The notes under the pieces are model-generated. The model was not told the origin of the DNA. It made no database searches and saw only the letters and a list, made by a program, of their open reading frames with translations. From assembly GCA_015486685.1 (NCBI GenBank), contig WFRC01000145.1, positions 1 to 14,439 of the forward strand: 14,439 bases of DNA, read 5' to 3'. Of this stretch, positions 7,001 to 14,439 are shown in pieces; the first letter of the stretch is position 1; every line of letters begins with the position of its first letter. The position numbers and the translations under genes were made by a program. The stretch is from Caldifarciminota bacterium (GTDB lineage Bacteria; Hydrothermota; UBA3072; WFRC01).

Positions 7001-7585
7001 ATGATTTATTTTTTGATTTTTCTTTTAGGAAATACAGCATCTATTGTGAATAAGGGAAATAGATATTATAAAAAGGGAGATTATGGGAAGGCTGTGAAAA
7101 AATATCAGGATGCAGGTGTACGCTCTCCTGATAACCCATATATACAGTACAACCTGGGTGATGCATTGTATAAGAAAAAGGCATTAAAGGATGCTGAGAA
7201 TGCATACCTCAGAGCGTTATCATCAGGGAATAAAAGATTAAAGGAAAAGGCGTTGTTCAACCTGGGCAATACATATTTTTCATCAGACAGTTTGAAACAG
7301 GCAATAAACGCATACATCGGGACATTGCTGTTAAACGCTAAAAACAAAAGGGCAAAGAAAAATCTTGAAATTGCATTGAAGAGAATGCGGCAGAAAAAAC
7401 ACCGAAAAAAACAAAACAAAAAAAATAAGAAAAAGCAGAAAAAACAACAGAAAAAGAAAAAAGGGAAAAAAAGAAAGCAGAATTTACAACAAATCCTGAA
7501 TGCAATTAAACAAAATCAAAAGAAGGCTTTGAAGAAGATGCTGAAGAAAAAAGGCAACAAAAAGCAGGGTGTACTTGATTGGTAA
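7001..7585 (+). CDS. BatC-like TPR protein with lysine-rich tail
   Basis: First gene of a Bat (aerotolerance-type) cluster, 194 residues. A short hydrophobic N-terminus (MIYFLIFLLGNTAS) suggests export or membrane association. TPR-type helical repeats follow at about 16-38, 47-72 and 85-118, with the YNLGDALYK and FNLGNTYF signatures. Residues about 127-160 are almost entirely Lys, Arg, Gln and Asn (KKHRKKQNKKNKKKQKKQQK), then QQILNAIKQNQKKALKKM and a final DW, the ending typical of BatC. ATG at 7001 is chosen because AAAAGGAG precedes it by 7 bases; an upstream in-frame ATG at 6932 lacks a ribosome site and gives a non-conserved extension. BatC tails are usually Gln/Glu/Lys mixtures; this one has almost no acidic residues. 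The family's molecular role is not established; an envelope complex with BatD/BatE is inferred. Confidence 0.75.
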   Translation: MIYFLIFLLGNTASIVNKGNRYYKKGDYGKAVKKYQDAGVRSPDNPYIQYNLGDALYKKKALKDAENAYLRALSSGNKRLKEKALFNLGNTYFSSDSLKQAINAYIGTLLLNAKNKRAKKNLEIALKRMRQKKHRKKQNKKNKKKQKKQQKKKKGKKRKQNLQQILNAIKQNQKKALKKMLKKKGNKKQGVLDW

Positions 7586-7635
7586 ACACTTATCGGGAAT
7601 GGTGCTTGACATTTAGGTATAAAAGGTGAGATAAA

Positions 7636-9417
7636 ATGAAAAGGATAATCTTATTATTTTTATCTTTCTTGCTGCCATCATTGATTAATGCAGAAAACAT
7701 CACTCTTTCCGCTTCTGTGGATAAAACAGAAGTGGGATTGAATGAATATTTTACTTTGACTGTTACCTGTACGGGTGAAGGCATTCGGAGAATGCCTGAG
7801 CCGAAACTTCCTTCTCTACTGAATTTTGAGGTTACAGGAAAATCTACATCTCAATCTACCCAGATAAGTATCATAAATGGTAGAATGAGCCAGACAAGGA
7901 CATTTGAATACAACTATACAATCGTGCCTAAAAAGGTAGGAAAATTTACCATCCCACCTGCTACATTAAAATATAAAGGTAATATATACAAAACTGAACC
8001 CGTAGAAATTACCGTAGTTAAAGCAGTAAAGAGGCAGTCGCCTCCACCTCAAACCCAACAACAACCCGCATTCCCCAATTTATTTCAAGAAAATAGCAAG
8101 AGTACACCTGTGCAGGGAAATATATTCATAAAGGCAATTCCATCCAGAACAGAGGTATATCAAGGACAGGAAATAGACATTACCTATAAATTATACACGA
8201 GATTCTCCATCCTGAACCTCCAATTTACAAAAATACCTTCATATCAAAATTTCTGGGTAGAAAAGATATTTGAGGCAAAGCAGTTAAATACCAGAGAAGA
8301 AATTTATCGAGGTCAAAGATTCTCTACTGCTGTACTTTCAAAGATTGCCCTTTTCCCTATGCATTCAGGAGAATATGAGACAGAACAAGAAAAATTATCC
8401 TGCGAAATCCAGACAGGTGATGTGTTTGACCTATTCGGAGGTAGTAGAAGAATAAATCTTGTTTCAACGCCTATAAAAATAAAGGTTTTACCACTGCCAT
8501 CGGTCAAACCTGCCGATTTTTTAGGAGGTGTCGGGAATTTTACTCTATCCGTAAAAAATAAAAAAGATACATTAAGGGTTGGAGAAACAGGAGAGATGGA
8601 TATTATAATCCAGGGAAATGGAAATCTGAAATTCCTCTCTGCACCTGAGATATCATTTCCCGAAGGATTCAATACCTATGAACCTGAGATTCAGGATAAG
8701 ATTGAATTTCAGGGAGGGATGCACGGCAAAAAAATATGCAAATATCTATTTGTTCCTCAATCCCCCGGAGAATATAAAATTCCACCTATACATTCAAGTT
8801 TCTTTTCTCCTGCTACAGGTAAATATTACACATTGAAAATCCCATCTATAAAAATTTTTGTAAAACAGGGACAGGCAATTAACACAGGTGTTTCAACGCC
8901 TCTCTATGAAAAGCAATATAATAAGGATATAAACTATATAAAACCTGATGTAAATTCATTAAACAATATTTCGCCTGTTCAGGATATATTTGTAATTATG
9001 GTATACCTCATCGGAACGATTTTAATCCCCATTTCCTTCGCTTATAAAAAACATACACTTCTACTTGTGAAAGATAGGGCTTACGCAAGGAGACACCGTT
9101 CAAAGAAAGAAGTAAGAAAAAGATTAAAGGATATGACAAAATTTCTGAAGGAGCATAAGGAAGAGGAATTTTTTGGAGCAGCCAGTCATACCATACTAAA
9201 ATTCATCGGAGATAGATATAATCTTGAAACTTATGGGATGAAGACTGACGAGATAAAGGATGCTTTGAAAGAGAAAGCAATCCCGAAAAAATATGTAACC
9301 AAAGTTCCCGAAATCCTGAAAATCTGCGACATCATTAGATATATGCCCGGGAGTGAAAAACCTGATATGAAAAAGGTCTATCAAGATGTAAAGGAGATTC
9401 TAAATGCTCTTGCTTAG
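7636..9417 (+). CDS. BatD-like envelope protein
   Basis: 593 residues. A signal peptide (about 1-19, cleavage near NAEN) is followed by extracytoplasmic beta-sandwich modules. The first, about 22-130 (SASVDKTEVGLNEYFTLTV to PVEITVVK), is the classic BatD opening with FEYNYTIVPKKVGKFTIPPA. A second covers about 162-285 and a third about 300-410 (SVKNKKDTLRVGETGEMDI, FVPQSPGEYKIPPI). One membrane helix lies at about 449-470, then a helical cytoplasmic tail (480-593) containing EEFFGAASHTILKFIGDRYN, as in other BatD proteins. Start ATG 7636 has AAAGGTGAG just upstream. It lies 50 bases after batC and overlaps batE by 14 bases. In Bat clusters BatD normally sits beside the von Willebrand proteins BatA/BatB; those are absent here. 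The family is recognised with confidence; its function remains loosely defined. Confidence 0.87.
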   Translation: MKRIILLFLSFLLPSLINAENITLSASVDKTEVGLNEYFTLTVTCTGEGIRRMPEPKLPSLLNFEVTGKSTSQSTQISIINGRMSQTRTFEYNYTIVPKKVGKFTIPPATLKYKGNIYKTEPVEITVVKAVKRQSPPPQTQQQPAFPNLFQENSKSTPVQGNIFIKAIPSRTEVYQGQEIDITYKLYTRFSILNLQFTKIPSYQNFWVEKIFEAKQLNTREEIYRGQRFSTAVLSKIALFPMHSGEYETEQEKLSCEIQTGDVFDLFGGSRRINLVSTPIKIKVLPLPSVKPADFLGGVGNFTLSVKNKKDTLRVGETGEMDIIIQGNGNLKFLSAPEISFPEGFNTYEPEIQDKIEFQGGMHGKKICKYLFVPQSPGEYKIPPIHSSFFSPATGKYYTLKIPSIKIFVKQGQAINTGVSTPLYEKQYNKDINYIKPDVNSLNNISPVQDIFVIMVYLIGTILIPISFAYKKHTLLLVKDRAYARRHRSKKEVRKRLKDMTKFLKEHKEEEFFGAASHTILKFIGDRYNLETYGMKTDEIKDALKEKAIPKKYVTKVPEILKICDIIRYMPGSEKPDMKKVYQDVKEILNALA

Positions 9418-10108
9418 TATAATATGCGCCTTTGATGTATCTATTTACAATAGGGCAAACACCCTGTATAGAAGTGGAAAATATGAGAATGCACTTGCAT
9501 TGTATATGAAACTTAAAACGCAGGGTTTAAGAAATCCATATCTGGAATATAACCTGGGAAATACATACTACAGATTGGGAAAAAGGGGGAAGGCATTACT
9601 CCACTATGAAAAGGCATATTTTCTTGCCCCAAGAGATAAAAGTATAAGGAAAAATCTCTTTTTATTAAAGGGAAAAACAGAAAGATTTGAAAATCCATTT
9701 ATACATATCCTAATGCCCTTGATGCACCTTTTATCCTTTAAGGAATCCATATATCTTTCATCCATATTCTATTTCCTCCTGATGATTTCTCTTGCTGGAT
9801 TTATTATTTATAGAGGTGGTATATGGCAAACATCCTTATATGGTTTTCTTATATTCTTTTTATTTACATTTTCTATTTATCTCTCATGGGCAACAGAGAT
9901 ACGCAAAAACATTGCCGTAATAACGATAAACGAGGTTATAGGTAGAGCAGGTCCCGGGGAGGATTATGATGATGTAGCAAAGATGAAAGATGGAGAAGAG
10001 GTAAGAATTTTAGAAGAAAAGCCAGATTACTACCTTGTTCAAGTTTCTAACGGACCAACTGTATGGGTGAAAAGAAAAGGAGTAGAAAAAATCTGGGGAG
10101 AAAAATAA
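9404..10108 (+). CDS. BatE-like TPR, membrane and SH3 protein
   Basis: 234 residues. After a short hydrophobic start (MLLLSIICAF) come two TPR units (about 13-39 and 46-79, with YLEYNLGNTYYRLGKRGKAL), two membrane helices (about 115-137 and 143-162), and a C-terminal bacterial SH3-like domain (about 172-230: VIGRAGPGEDYDDVAKMKDG, then VWVKRKGVEKIW). This TPR-TM-TM-SH3 order is that of BatE. Start ATG 9404 lies inside the end of batD, 7 bases after AAGGAG, so the two are translated in one unit. With BatC and BatD it probably forms an inner-membrane/periplasm complex (inference from the cluster). No terminator is evident after it; 197 bases of noncoding DNA follow. Confidence 0.83.
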   Translation: MLLLSIICAFDVSIYNRANTLYRSGKYENALALYMKLKTQGLRNPYLEYNLGNTYYRLGKRGKALLHYEKAYFLAPRDKSIRKNLFLLKGKTERFENPFIHILMPLMHLLSFKESIYLSSIFYFLLMISLAGFIIYRGGIWQTSLYGFLIFFLFTFSIYLSWATEIRKNIAVITINEVIGRAGPGEDYDDVAKMKDGEEVRILEEKPDYYLVQVSNGPTVWVKRKGVEKIWGEK

Positions 10109-10186
10109 GAAATAGTTTCATTTAGTGGGAGGAAAAAAATTCTTTATTCCTTCATAGAATGCCGTGATAACTGAATTTTCAGATTT

Positions 10187-10220
10187 TGCATTTCGCACTC
10201 TGCATTTTTCATTTTACATT
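10187..10220. repeat. Degenerate TGCATTT-type intergenic repeat, copy 2
   Basis: Successive units TGCATTT, CGCACTC, TGCATTT, TTCATTT and TACATT fill the middle of the gap between batE and the DUF1858 gene. On the minus strand it reads as AAATGCA-type units, which give spurious KMKNAECEMQN-like translations well known from intergenic repeats. Related to copy 1 at 6923-6946. Confidence 0.5.
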
Positions 10221-10271
10221 GATTGGGGAAGCAAGGAAAAAATGGGAGATGATCAGATGGTAAAAAAAATG

Positions 10272-10299
10272 TTGACATACGCGTTTTTGTTTTTAGATT
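10272..10299 (+). promoter_or_regulatory. Promoter of the DUF1858-gltX-ppiD operon
   Basis: A consensus TTGACA (10272-10277) is followed after 16 bases by TAGATT (10294-10299). The predicted transcription start, about 7 bases further, coincides with the ATG at 10306, implying a leaderless message. The -35 box is perfect and the -10 is moderate (four of six bases). Confidence 0.5.
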
Positions 10300-10305
10300 T
10301 ATGCT

Positions 10306-10524
10306 ATGGAAAAAATAACAAAGAATATGACAATAGAAGATGTGGTAAAACAATATCCTAAAACTGTTAAGGTATTTATGGATTTCGGCATTCAGGCGAT
10401 TGTTTGTGGCGATCCATTATGGGGCACAATAGAAGAAGAAGCTGAGAGAGCAGGAGTAAAGGACATAGATGAATTGCTCAAAGCGCTTAACAATGCCGCA
10501 AAAGAAAGATTTCTGAAACTATGA
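10306..10524 (+). CDS. DUF1858-domain protein
   Basis: 72 residues, nearly all one DUF1858 domain: ITKNMTIEDVVKQYPKTV, then FMDFGIQAIVCGDPLWGTIE and DIDELLKALN. The start at 10306 gives the MxKITKxMTI opening usual in the family; no ribosome site precedes it, consistent with a leaderless start at the promoter just upstream. Many relatives carry a C-x-x-C pair at the middle turn; here only Cys34 remains and the first position is Ala. The family is small, cytoplasmic and of unknown biochemical role, sometimes attached to redox or metal proteins. The stop overlaps the gltX ATG by 4 bases (ATGA), so the two are translationally coupled. I cannot assign a function. Confidence 0.82.
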   Translation: MEKITKNMTIEDVVKQYPKTVKVFMDFGIQAIVCGDPLWGTIEEEAERAGVKDIDELLKALNNAAKERFLKL

Positions 10525-11954
10525 ATAGATACAGGATTGCCCCTTCTCCGACAGGTTATCTTCATATTGGGACCCTGAGAACAGCCCTATTTAACTGGAT
10601 TCTTGCAAAGAAGTATCAGGGTAAATTTATACTCAGAATAGAGGATACAGATATCCGAAGGTCCTCCGAAGAAATGGTGAATGTTATTATAGAAAGTATG
10701 AAATGGGTTGGGTTAGATTGGGATGAAGGCCCATATTTTCAATCGGAAAGAAAGGAAATATACAAGAAATATGCCCAAAGACTCCTTGATAAAGGAAAGG
10801 CATATTATTGCTACTGTACCCCTGAAGAAATTCAGTCCAGAAAACAAAAGGCTATATCAGAACATAGGGCATGGAAATATGATAGAAGGTGCTATAATCT
10901 TAGTCCCGGGGAGAAGGAAAAATTTGAGAGTGAAGGGAGAAAAAAGGCTATAAGAATATTTATTCCTGAAGGCACAACAACCTTTGAAGATATAATTCAC
11001 GGTAAAATCACAAGGGAAAATACGGAAATTGAGGACTTTGTAATCTTGAAATCCGACGGTATGCCTTCATATAATTTTGCTGTCGTAGTGGATGATTATG
11101 AAATGGGTATAACAGATGTTCTAAGGGGGGATGACCACATCTCAAATACACCGAAACAAATAATTTTATATAAGGCATTTGGGTGGCAACCGCCTAAATT
11201 TGGGCACCTTCCCCTGATATTAGGAAGGGATAAAAGTAAACTTTCAAAGAGGCATGGGGCTGTGGCTGTTACACAATATAAAAAAGACGGGTATCTTCCT
11301 GAGGCATTGATAAATTATCTTGTTCTTCTGGGATGGTCACCACCCGATGGCAAAGAAATTCTTACCATAAAAGAAATCATAGAAAATTTTTCTCTTAAAA
11401 GGGTTAATAAAAAGGGGGCGGTATTTGATATAGATAAGTTAAACTGGATGAATAGTGAGTATATAAAATTAATGAAGATAGATGAATTGGCAAATGCATT
11501 AGTGCCATTTTTAGAAGAAGCCGGTCTATATCAGGATGCCTATCTAAACAAAAGATATAAATGGTATCTTCAGGTGGTTGAAATGATGAGAGAAAGGATA
11601 AAAACATTAAAGGATTTTATAACGCTGGGTAGATTTTTCTTCCGTGACCCTGAAGAATATTCGGAAAAGGGTAAGAGGAAATACTTCAAGCAAGAATTTG
11701 CAAACCACCTTGTATATTTAAGAGAAAAACTGGCAGGGATATCTGATTTTAGCAAAGGACATCTTGAAACAATTACAAGGGAATCCGCCGAGGAACTCAA
11801 CATCCATCCTAAATATATTATTCACCCTTTAAGGCTGGCTGTAACAGGTCTAACATTTGGGCCGGGACTTTTTGAGTTGATAGAACTTTTTGATAAAGAA
11901 ACAATCATAAGAAGGATTGATAAAATGATAATAGCAATTAACAAAGGAGGATAA
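10521..11954 (+). CDS. gltX: Glutamyl-tRNA synthetase (GluRS)
   Basis: Charges tRNA-Glu with glutamate in the cytoplasm; class I synthetase, 477 residues, full length. It opens with RIAPSPTGYLHIGTLRTALF (HIGH-type motif HIGT at 15-18), then FILRIEDTD (37-44), and has the KLSKR (KMSKS-type) loop at 240-244 in DKSKLSKRHGAV. The anticodon-binding helical region follows from about 310. Residues CYC (97-99) and Cys124 resemble the zinc-binding knuckle of some GluRS, with one ligand position not obvious. Start ATG 10521 overlaps the DUF1858 stop and has no ribosome site of its own, so it depends on coupling. No glutaminyl-tRNA synthetase is visible, so it is not possible to say whether the enzyme is discriminating or also charges tRNA-Gln. 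Confidence 0.98.
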   Translation: MNRYRIAPSPTGYLHIGTLRTALFNWILAKKYQGKFILRIEDTDIRRSSEEMVNVIIESMKWVGLDWDEGPYFQSERKEIYKKYAQRLLDKGKAYYCYCTPEEIQSRKQKAISEHRAWKYDRRCYNLSPGEKEKFESEGRKKAIRIFIPEGTTTFEDIIHGKITRENTEIEDFVILKSDGMPSYNFAVVVDDYEMGITDVLRGDDHISNTPKQIILYKAFGWQPPKFGHLPLILGRDKSKLSKRHGAVAVTQYKKDGYLPEALINYLVLLGWSPPDGKEILTIKEIIENFSLKRVNKKGAVFDIDKLNWMNSEYIKLMKIDELANALVPFLEEAGLYQDAYLNKRYKWYLQVVEMMRERIKTLKDFITLGRFFFRDPEEYSEKGKRKYFKQEFANHLVYLREKLAGISDFSKGHLETITRESAEELNIHPKYIIHPLRLAVTGLTFGPGLFELIELFDKETIIRRIDKMIIAINKGG

Positions 11955-11957
11955 ACT

Positions 11958-13703
11958 ATGTGGATGCGTAAATTAAGAAAACATATGACTCTATTTCTGT
12001 GGTTTGCGGTAGTTATATTTGTCCTGTTTATATTTTTTGACTTTGGCACAAATATAAGGACAAAATCAAGGGGTATGATTTCTCAGGGATTAATTGGCAA
12101 AGTAGATGGTATCCCATTGTCATATCAGAAATTTGAGAAGAGCTTGAACACCGCTATTAACAATGAAAGAGAAAATAGAGGAGGTGGGGAATTAAACCCC
12201 ATAATACAGAAAAGGATTTCAGATGAAATATTCAACCAGATGGTAATGGAAAAGGTGGTGAAGAATCTAATTAAGGAAAGAAAGATTATGACAACAGAAA
12301 AAGAAGTTACCCTGCTTATGCAAAACTCTCCCCCAAATGAAATACTTCAGGATTCATCATTCTGGAATGGCAAGAATTTCAATTATGAGAAGTATTATCA
12401 AGTGTTGTCAGACCCAAGAAATGCAAAATGGGTGAATGAATATAAAAATAGTATAAAAACATTCATACCCCAGGCTAAATTAAAATCAGAGATTTTTGCA
12501 ACAGAAAGGGTTACAAGGATGGAAGCATATCTATATGCCTATGAAAATATGAAGAAGGTTCAGATTGAATATTACGAATATCCCGCAAAAAAGTTTGCAC
12601 CAGATACTATTTCCCCTCAAGAAGTAAAAGACTATTATAATACCCATCAAGAAGCATTTAGAACTCCTAAAAAAACATACATAAGTTATGCAAGTTTTCC
12701 TGTAAAACCTATGCCTGAAGATGAAAATATCGTAAAGGAAAATGCCAATAATATTATAGAAGAGGCAAAAAAAGGAACACCATTTTCTGAACTCGCGAAG
12801 GAATTTTCTGAGGATAAAAAATCAAAAGAAAAGGGAGGAGAGGTTGGATGGGTTACAAAAGATATGATAAATCCGAAAATGGTAAAAGATGTATTTTCCT
12901 TAAAAAGGGGTGGTATATCAAAACCTTTAAGGGGAACAGATGGATACTATATATTTAAGGTAGAAGGAAAAAAGAAGGGTAAAGTAAAGATAAGTTTCAT
13001 TTTTCTGAATGTTTCTCCAAGTATGGATACATACATATCTGTAAAAACAAAAATAACAACATTTATTAAGGATTATAAGAAGGTAGGCAAAGAGGCAATA
13101 AAAAATTATGGCATAGCCCTGAAATCTATATTTATCAAGAAAGATGAATTGCCACCATTCCCGCTTGACTACGGACAATTTTTTAGAAACCCCAAAAAAG
13201 GTGATATATCTCCACCGATTGTTGGCGAAGAGGGTTTTTATGTATTTATTATTGATAGTATAGTGCCTTCACATATACCTCCTTTTTCACAGATTGCCTC
13301 AGCGGTGAAAGAAAAAGCAATTATATCACAGGGATTGGCAAATGCATTTAAGACTGCAAAAAAGGAAAGGAAATTGATTGAAAAAAGACATACAAAATCT
13401 ATTAAGGGTATTTATAAAAAAACACCTTTAAAAAAACTTATAGATATAAGTCCGGAAATGGAAGGCGTAATCCTGTCTATGAGAAAGAAAAAATTCTCTC
13501 CACCTATAAAAATTGATGAGAGTATTTATATAATACACCCATTAAAAAAAGTTGAGCCTGATAAAAAAACATTACAGGATAGCCTTAATGTATATCTTGG
13601 AAAAATTTTGAAACAGAAAGAGTCTACGGCATGGATGGTATGGCTTAATAAAGCAAAGGAATCGATAAAATTAGAAGATTATAGGAGTGAATTGCAGATG
13701 TAA
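11958..13703 (+). CDS. PpiD/SurA-like membrane-anchored foldase with degenerate parvulin domain
   Basis: 581 residues. A basic N-terminus and one membrane helix (about 10-29: TLFLWFAVVIFVLFIFF) anchor the protein with the rest outside the cytoplasm. A SurA_N/PpiD chaperone region follows (about 45-200, starting IGKVDGIPLSYQKFEKSL). The parvulin (PPIC) domain lies at about 238-337 (FSELAKEFSEDKKSKEKGGE, VGWVT, DGYYIFKVEG). A second, poorly conserved parvulin-like segment is at about 345-435 (KKGDISPPIVGEEGFYVFII). Both histidines usual in active parvulins are replaced (ISYASF at the first strand, GYYIFKV at the last), so isomerase activity is doubtful and a holdase role is likelier. The start has AAAGGAGG 7 bases upstream (11943-11950) and the gene lies 3 bases after gltX. 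It probably assists envelope protein folding. Converges on mnmA with an 8-base gap. Confidence 0.85.
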   Translation: MWMRKLRKHMTLFLWFAVVIFVLFIFFDFGTNIRTKSRGMISQGLIGKVDGIPLSYQKFEKSLNTAINNERENRGGGELNPIIQKRISDEIFNQMVMEKVVKNLIKERKIMTTEKEVTLLMQNSPPNEILQDSSFWNGKNFNYEKYYQVLSDPRNAKWVNEYKNSIKTFIPQAKLKSEIFATERVTRMEAYLYAYENMKKVQIEYYEYPAKKFAPDTISPQEVKDYYNTHQEAFRTPKKTYISYASFPVKPMPEDENIVKENANNIIEEAKKGTPFSELAKEFSEDKKSKEKGGEVGWVTKDMINPKMVKDVFSLKRGGISKPLRGTDGYYIFKVEGKKKGKVKISFIFLNVSPSMDTYISVKTKITTFIKDYKKVGKEAIKNYGIALKSIFIKKDELPPFPLDYGQFFRNPKKGDISPPIVGEEGFYVFIIDSIVPSHIPPFSQIASAVKEKAIISQGLANAFKTAKKERKLIEKRHTKSIKGIYKKTPLKKLIDISPEMEGVILSMRKKKFSPPIKIDESIYIIHPLKKVEPDKKTLQDSLNVYLGKILKQKESTAWMVWLNKAKESIKLEDYRSELQM

Positions 13704-13711
13704 AATCTGAA

Positions 13712-14439
13712 TTATGGGGGCGGGGGATGCAAACTTGTAAATTTTATTTCCTTTATCCAGGCACTCCCCAGAACTGTATCTTTATTGTAGAACACAGCTA
13801 ACTGCCCAGGGGCAATTGCCCTCTGGGGTTCCAGAAATTCAACTATATTATCATTTATAATTGCAGGTGCGGGTTTAAATCTGTATCTTATCTTGACATC
13901 TGCTTCAATAGGAAATTCTGGCGATTCAAATGCAATCCAATTTGGATGCTCAACCTTAAATCTTTTTTTATAAAGGGCAGATTCCTTGCCTACAACAACA
14001 GCATTTTTCTCAGGCAGAATTTTCAAAACATACAGAGGATATGGTGCTGAAATACCTATCCCTTTCCTCTGACCTATGGTAAATTTATTGATACCACAAT
14101 GTTTTCCAATTATGTTGCCATTTTCATCCAATATTGGACCTTTACTTTTTTTCTTTATCAACCCCTTTGCCTTTTCTTCATCAAAGAGGAAACAGATATT
14201 CTGGCTATCCTGAGATACAGGGATATCCATTTTCTCTGCAATCTCTATTACCTCTTTTTTTGTTAAATCACCCAGAGGAAACAGTGTGCGAGAAAGTTGT
14301 TTTTGAGTAAGCATTGCAAGAAAATATTCCTGTGATTTTCCTAAATCTTTTCCCTTTTTTAATATGTATCTTTTTGCTTTAAATTCAATCTTTGCATAGT
14401 GCCCTGTTGCAATATATTTTGCTCCCATCTCATCTGCAA
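13712..14439 (-). CDS. mnmA: tRNA-specific 2-thiouridylase MnmA, N-terminus cut by window edge
   Basis: Transfers sulfur to U34 of tRNA-Lys, -Glu and -Gln, using ATP to activate the uridine. The frame is open through the right edge (residues ADE precede the internal Met at 14428), so the PP-loop (SGGVDS) and first catalytic Cys lie outside. Visible are ATGHYAKI, then KSQEYFLAMLTQKQLSRTLF, PLGDLTKKEV, the second catalytic Cys in SQDSQNICFLFD, GKHCGINKFTIGQRKGIGI, and the C-terminal barrel with IRYRFKPAPA and PQRAIAPGQLAVFY. These match the family throughout. The protein ends in an uncommon HPPPP tail. tRNA-Glu is a shared substrate with GluRS encoded nearby, though the genes are on opposite strands. 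Confidence 0.96.
   Translation of the reverse strand, partial: ADEMGAKYIATGHYAKIEFKAKRYILKKGKDLGKSQEYFLAMLTQKQLSRTLFPLGDLTKKEVIEIAEKMDIPVSQDSQNICFLFDEEKAKGLIKKKSKGPILDENGNIIGKHCGINKFTIGQRKGIGISAPYPLYVLKILPEKNAVVVGKESALYKKRFKVEHPNWIAFESPEFPIEADVKIRYRFKPAPAIINDNIVEFLEPQRAIAPGQLAVFYNKDTVLGSAWIKEIKFTSLHPPPP

Noticed and set aside
7606..7635. TTGACA with TATAAA close by, as a promoter for batD
   Set aside because: Spacer to TATAAA is only 6 bases, and at a 16-18 base spacing the sequence is the batD ribosome site and start codon, with no good -10.
10172..10187. CTGAATTTTCAG followed by T-rich DNA as a terminator for batE
   Set aside because: The stem is only 4-5 bp with almost no loop, too weak to call a terminator.
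10144..10361. Short open frames on both strands in the batE-DUF1858 gap
   Set aside because: They are translations of the TGCATTT-type repeat (KMKNAECEMQN pattern) and overlap the promoter of the DUF1858 gene.
1..14439. CRISPR array, insertion sequence or prophage
   Set aside because: No regularly spaced direct repeats, transposase or phage genes were seen; the R-M pair is the only defence-type element.

Overview
The window is an AT-rich stretch of bacterial chromosome with compact gene packing, several TTG starts, strong AGGAGG-type ribosome sites and a Gram-negative-type DnaK. The gene content (grpE-dnaK-dnaJ, a Bat operon, gltX, a PpiD-like foldase, mnmA) is that of an ordinary two-membrane bacterium. 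The AT-rich, A/K-rich coding style and the order of the conserved genes fit an uncultivated candidate phylum (something like WOR-3 or a relative). That placement is a weak inference, and no marker here fixes it.

Left part, minus strand (1-2895): a restriction-modification pair. A D12-class adenine DNA methyltransferase carries an unusual N-terminal RadC-type helix-hairpin-helix domain. It is followed, through a tiny overlapping reading frame, by an AlwI/N.BstNBI-family Type IIS endonuclease (or nickase) whose last part runs off the left edge. A clean sigma-70-type promoter sits on top of the methyltransferase start, so its message is probably leaderless.

Middle, minus strand (2968-6758): a chaperone operon grpE-dnaK-dnaJ with a tRNA-Leu(CAG) gene attached directly to the dnaJ stop codon. 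Its promoter is a near copy of the methyltransferase promoter. No CIRCE element or hrcA gene is visible.

Middle right, plus strand (7001-10108), divergent from grpE: a Bat (aerotolerance-type) cluster reduced to BatC-, BatD- and BatE-like proteins, that is TPR lipid-side or periplasmic parts without MoxR or the von Willebrand BatA/BatB partners. The intergenic DNA on both sides of this cluster contains degenerate TGCATTT-type repeats.

Right part (10272-13703, plus): a probable leaderless operon of a small DUF1858 protein, glutamyl-tRNA synthetase (4-base overlap) and a membrane-anchored SurA/PpiD-like foldase whose parvulin domain lacks the usual histidines. It converges, with an 8-base gap, on mnmA (tRNA 2-thiouridylase), which is cut by the right edge.

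The most unusual items are the RadC-HhH/methyltransferase fusion in the restriction system, the tRNA fused to the chaperone transcript, and two promoters whose predicted start points coincide with start codons.
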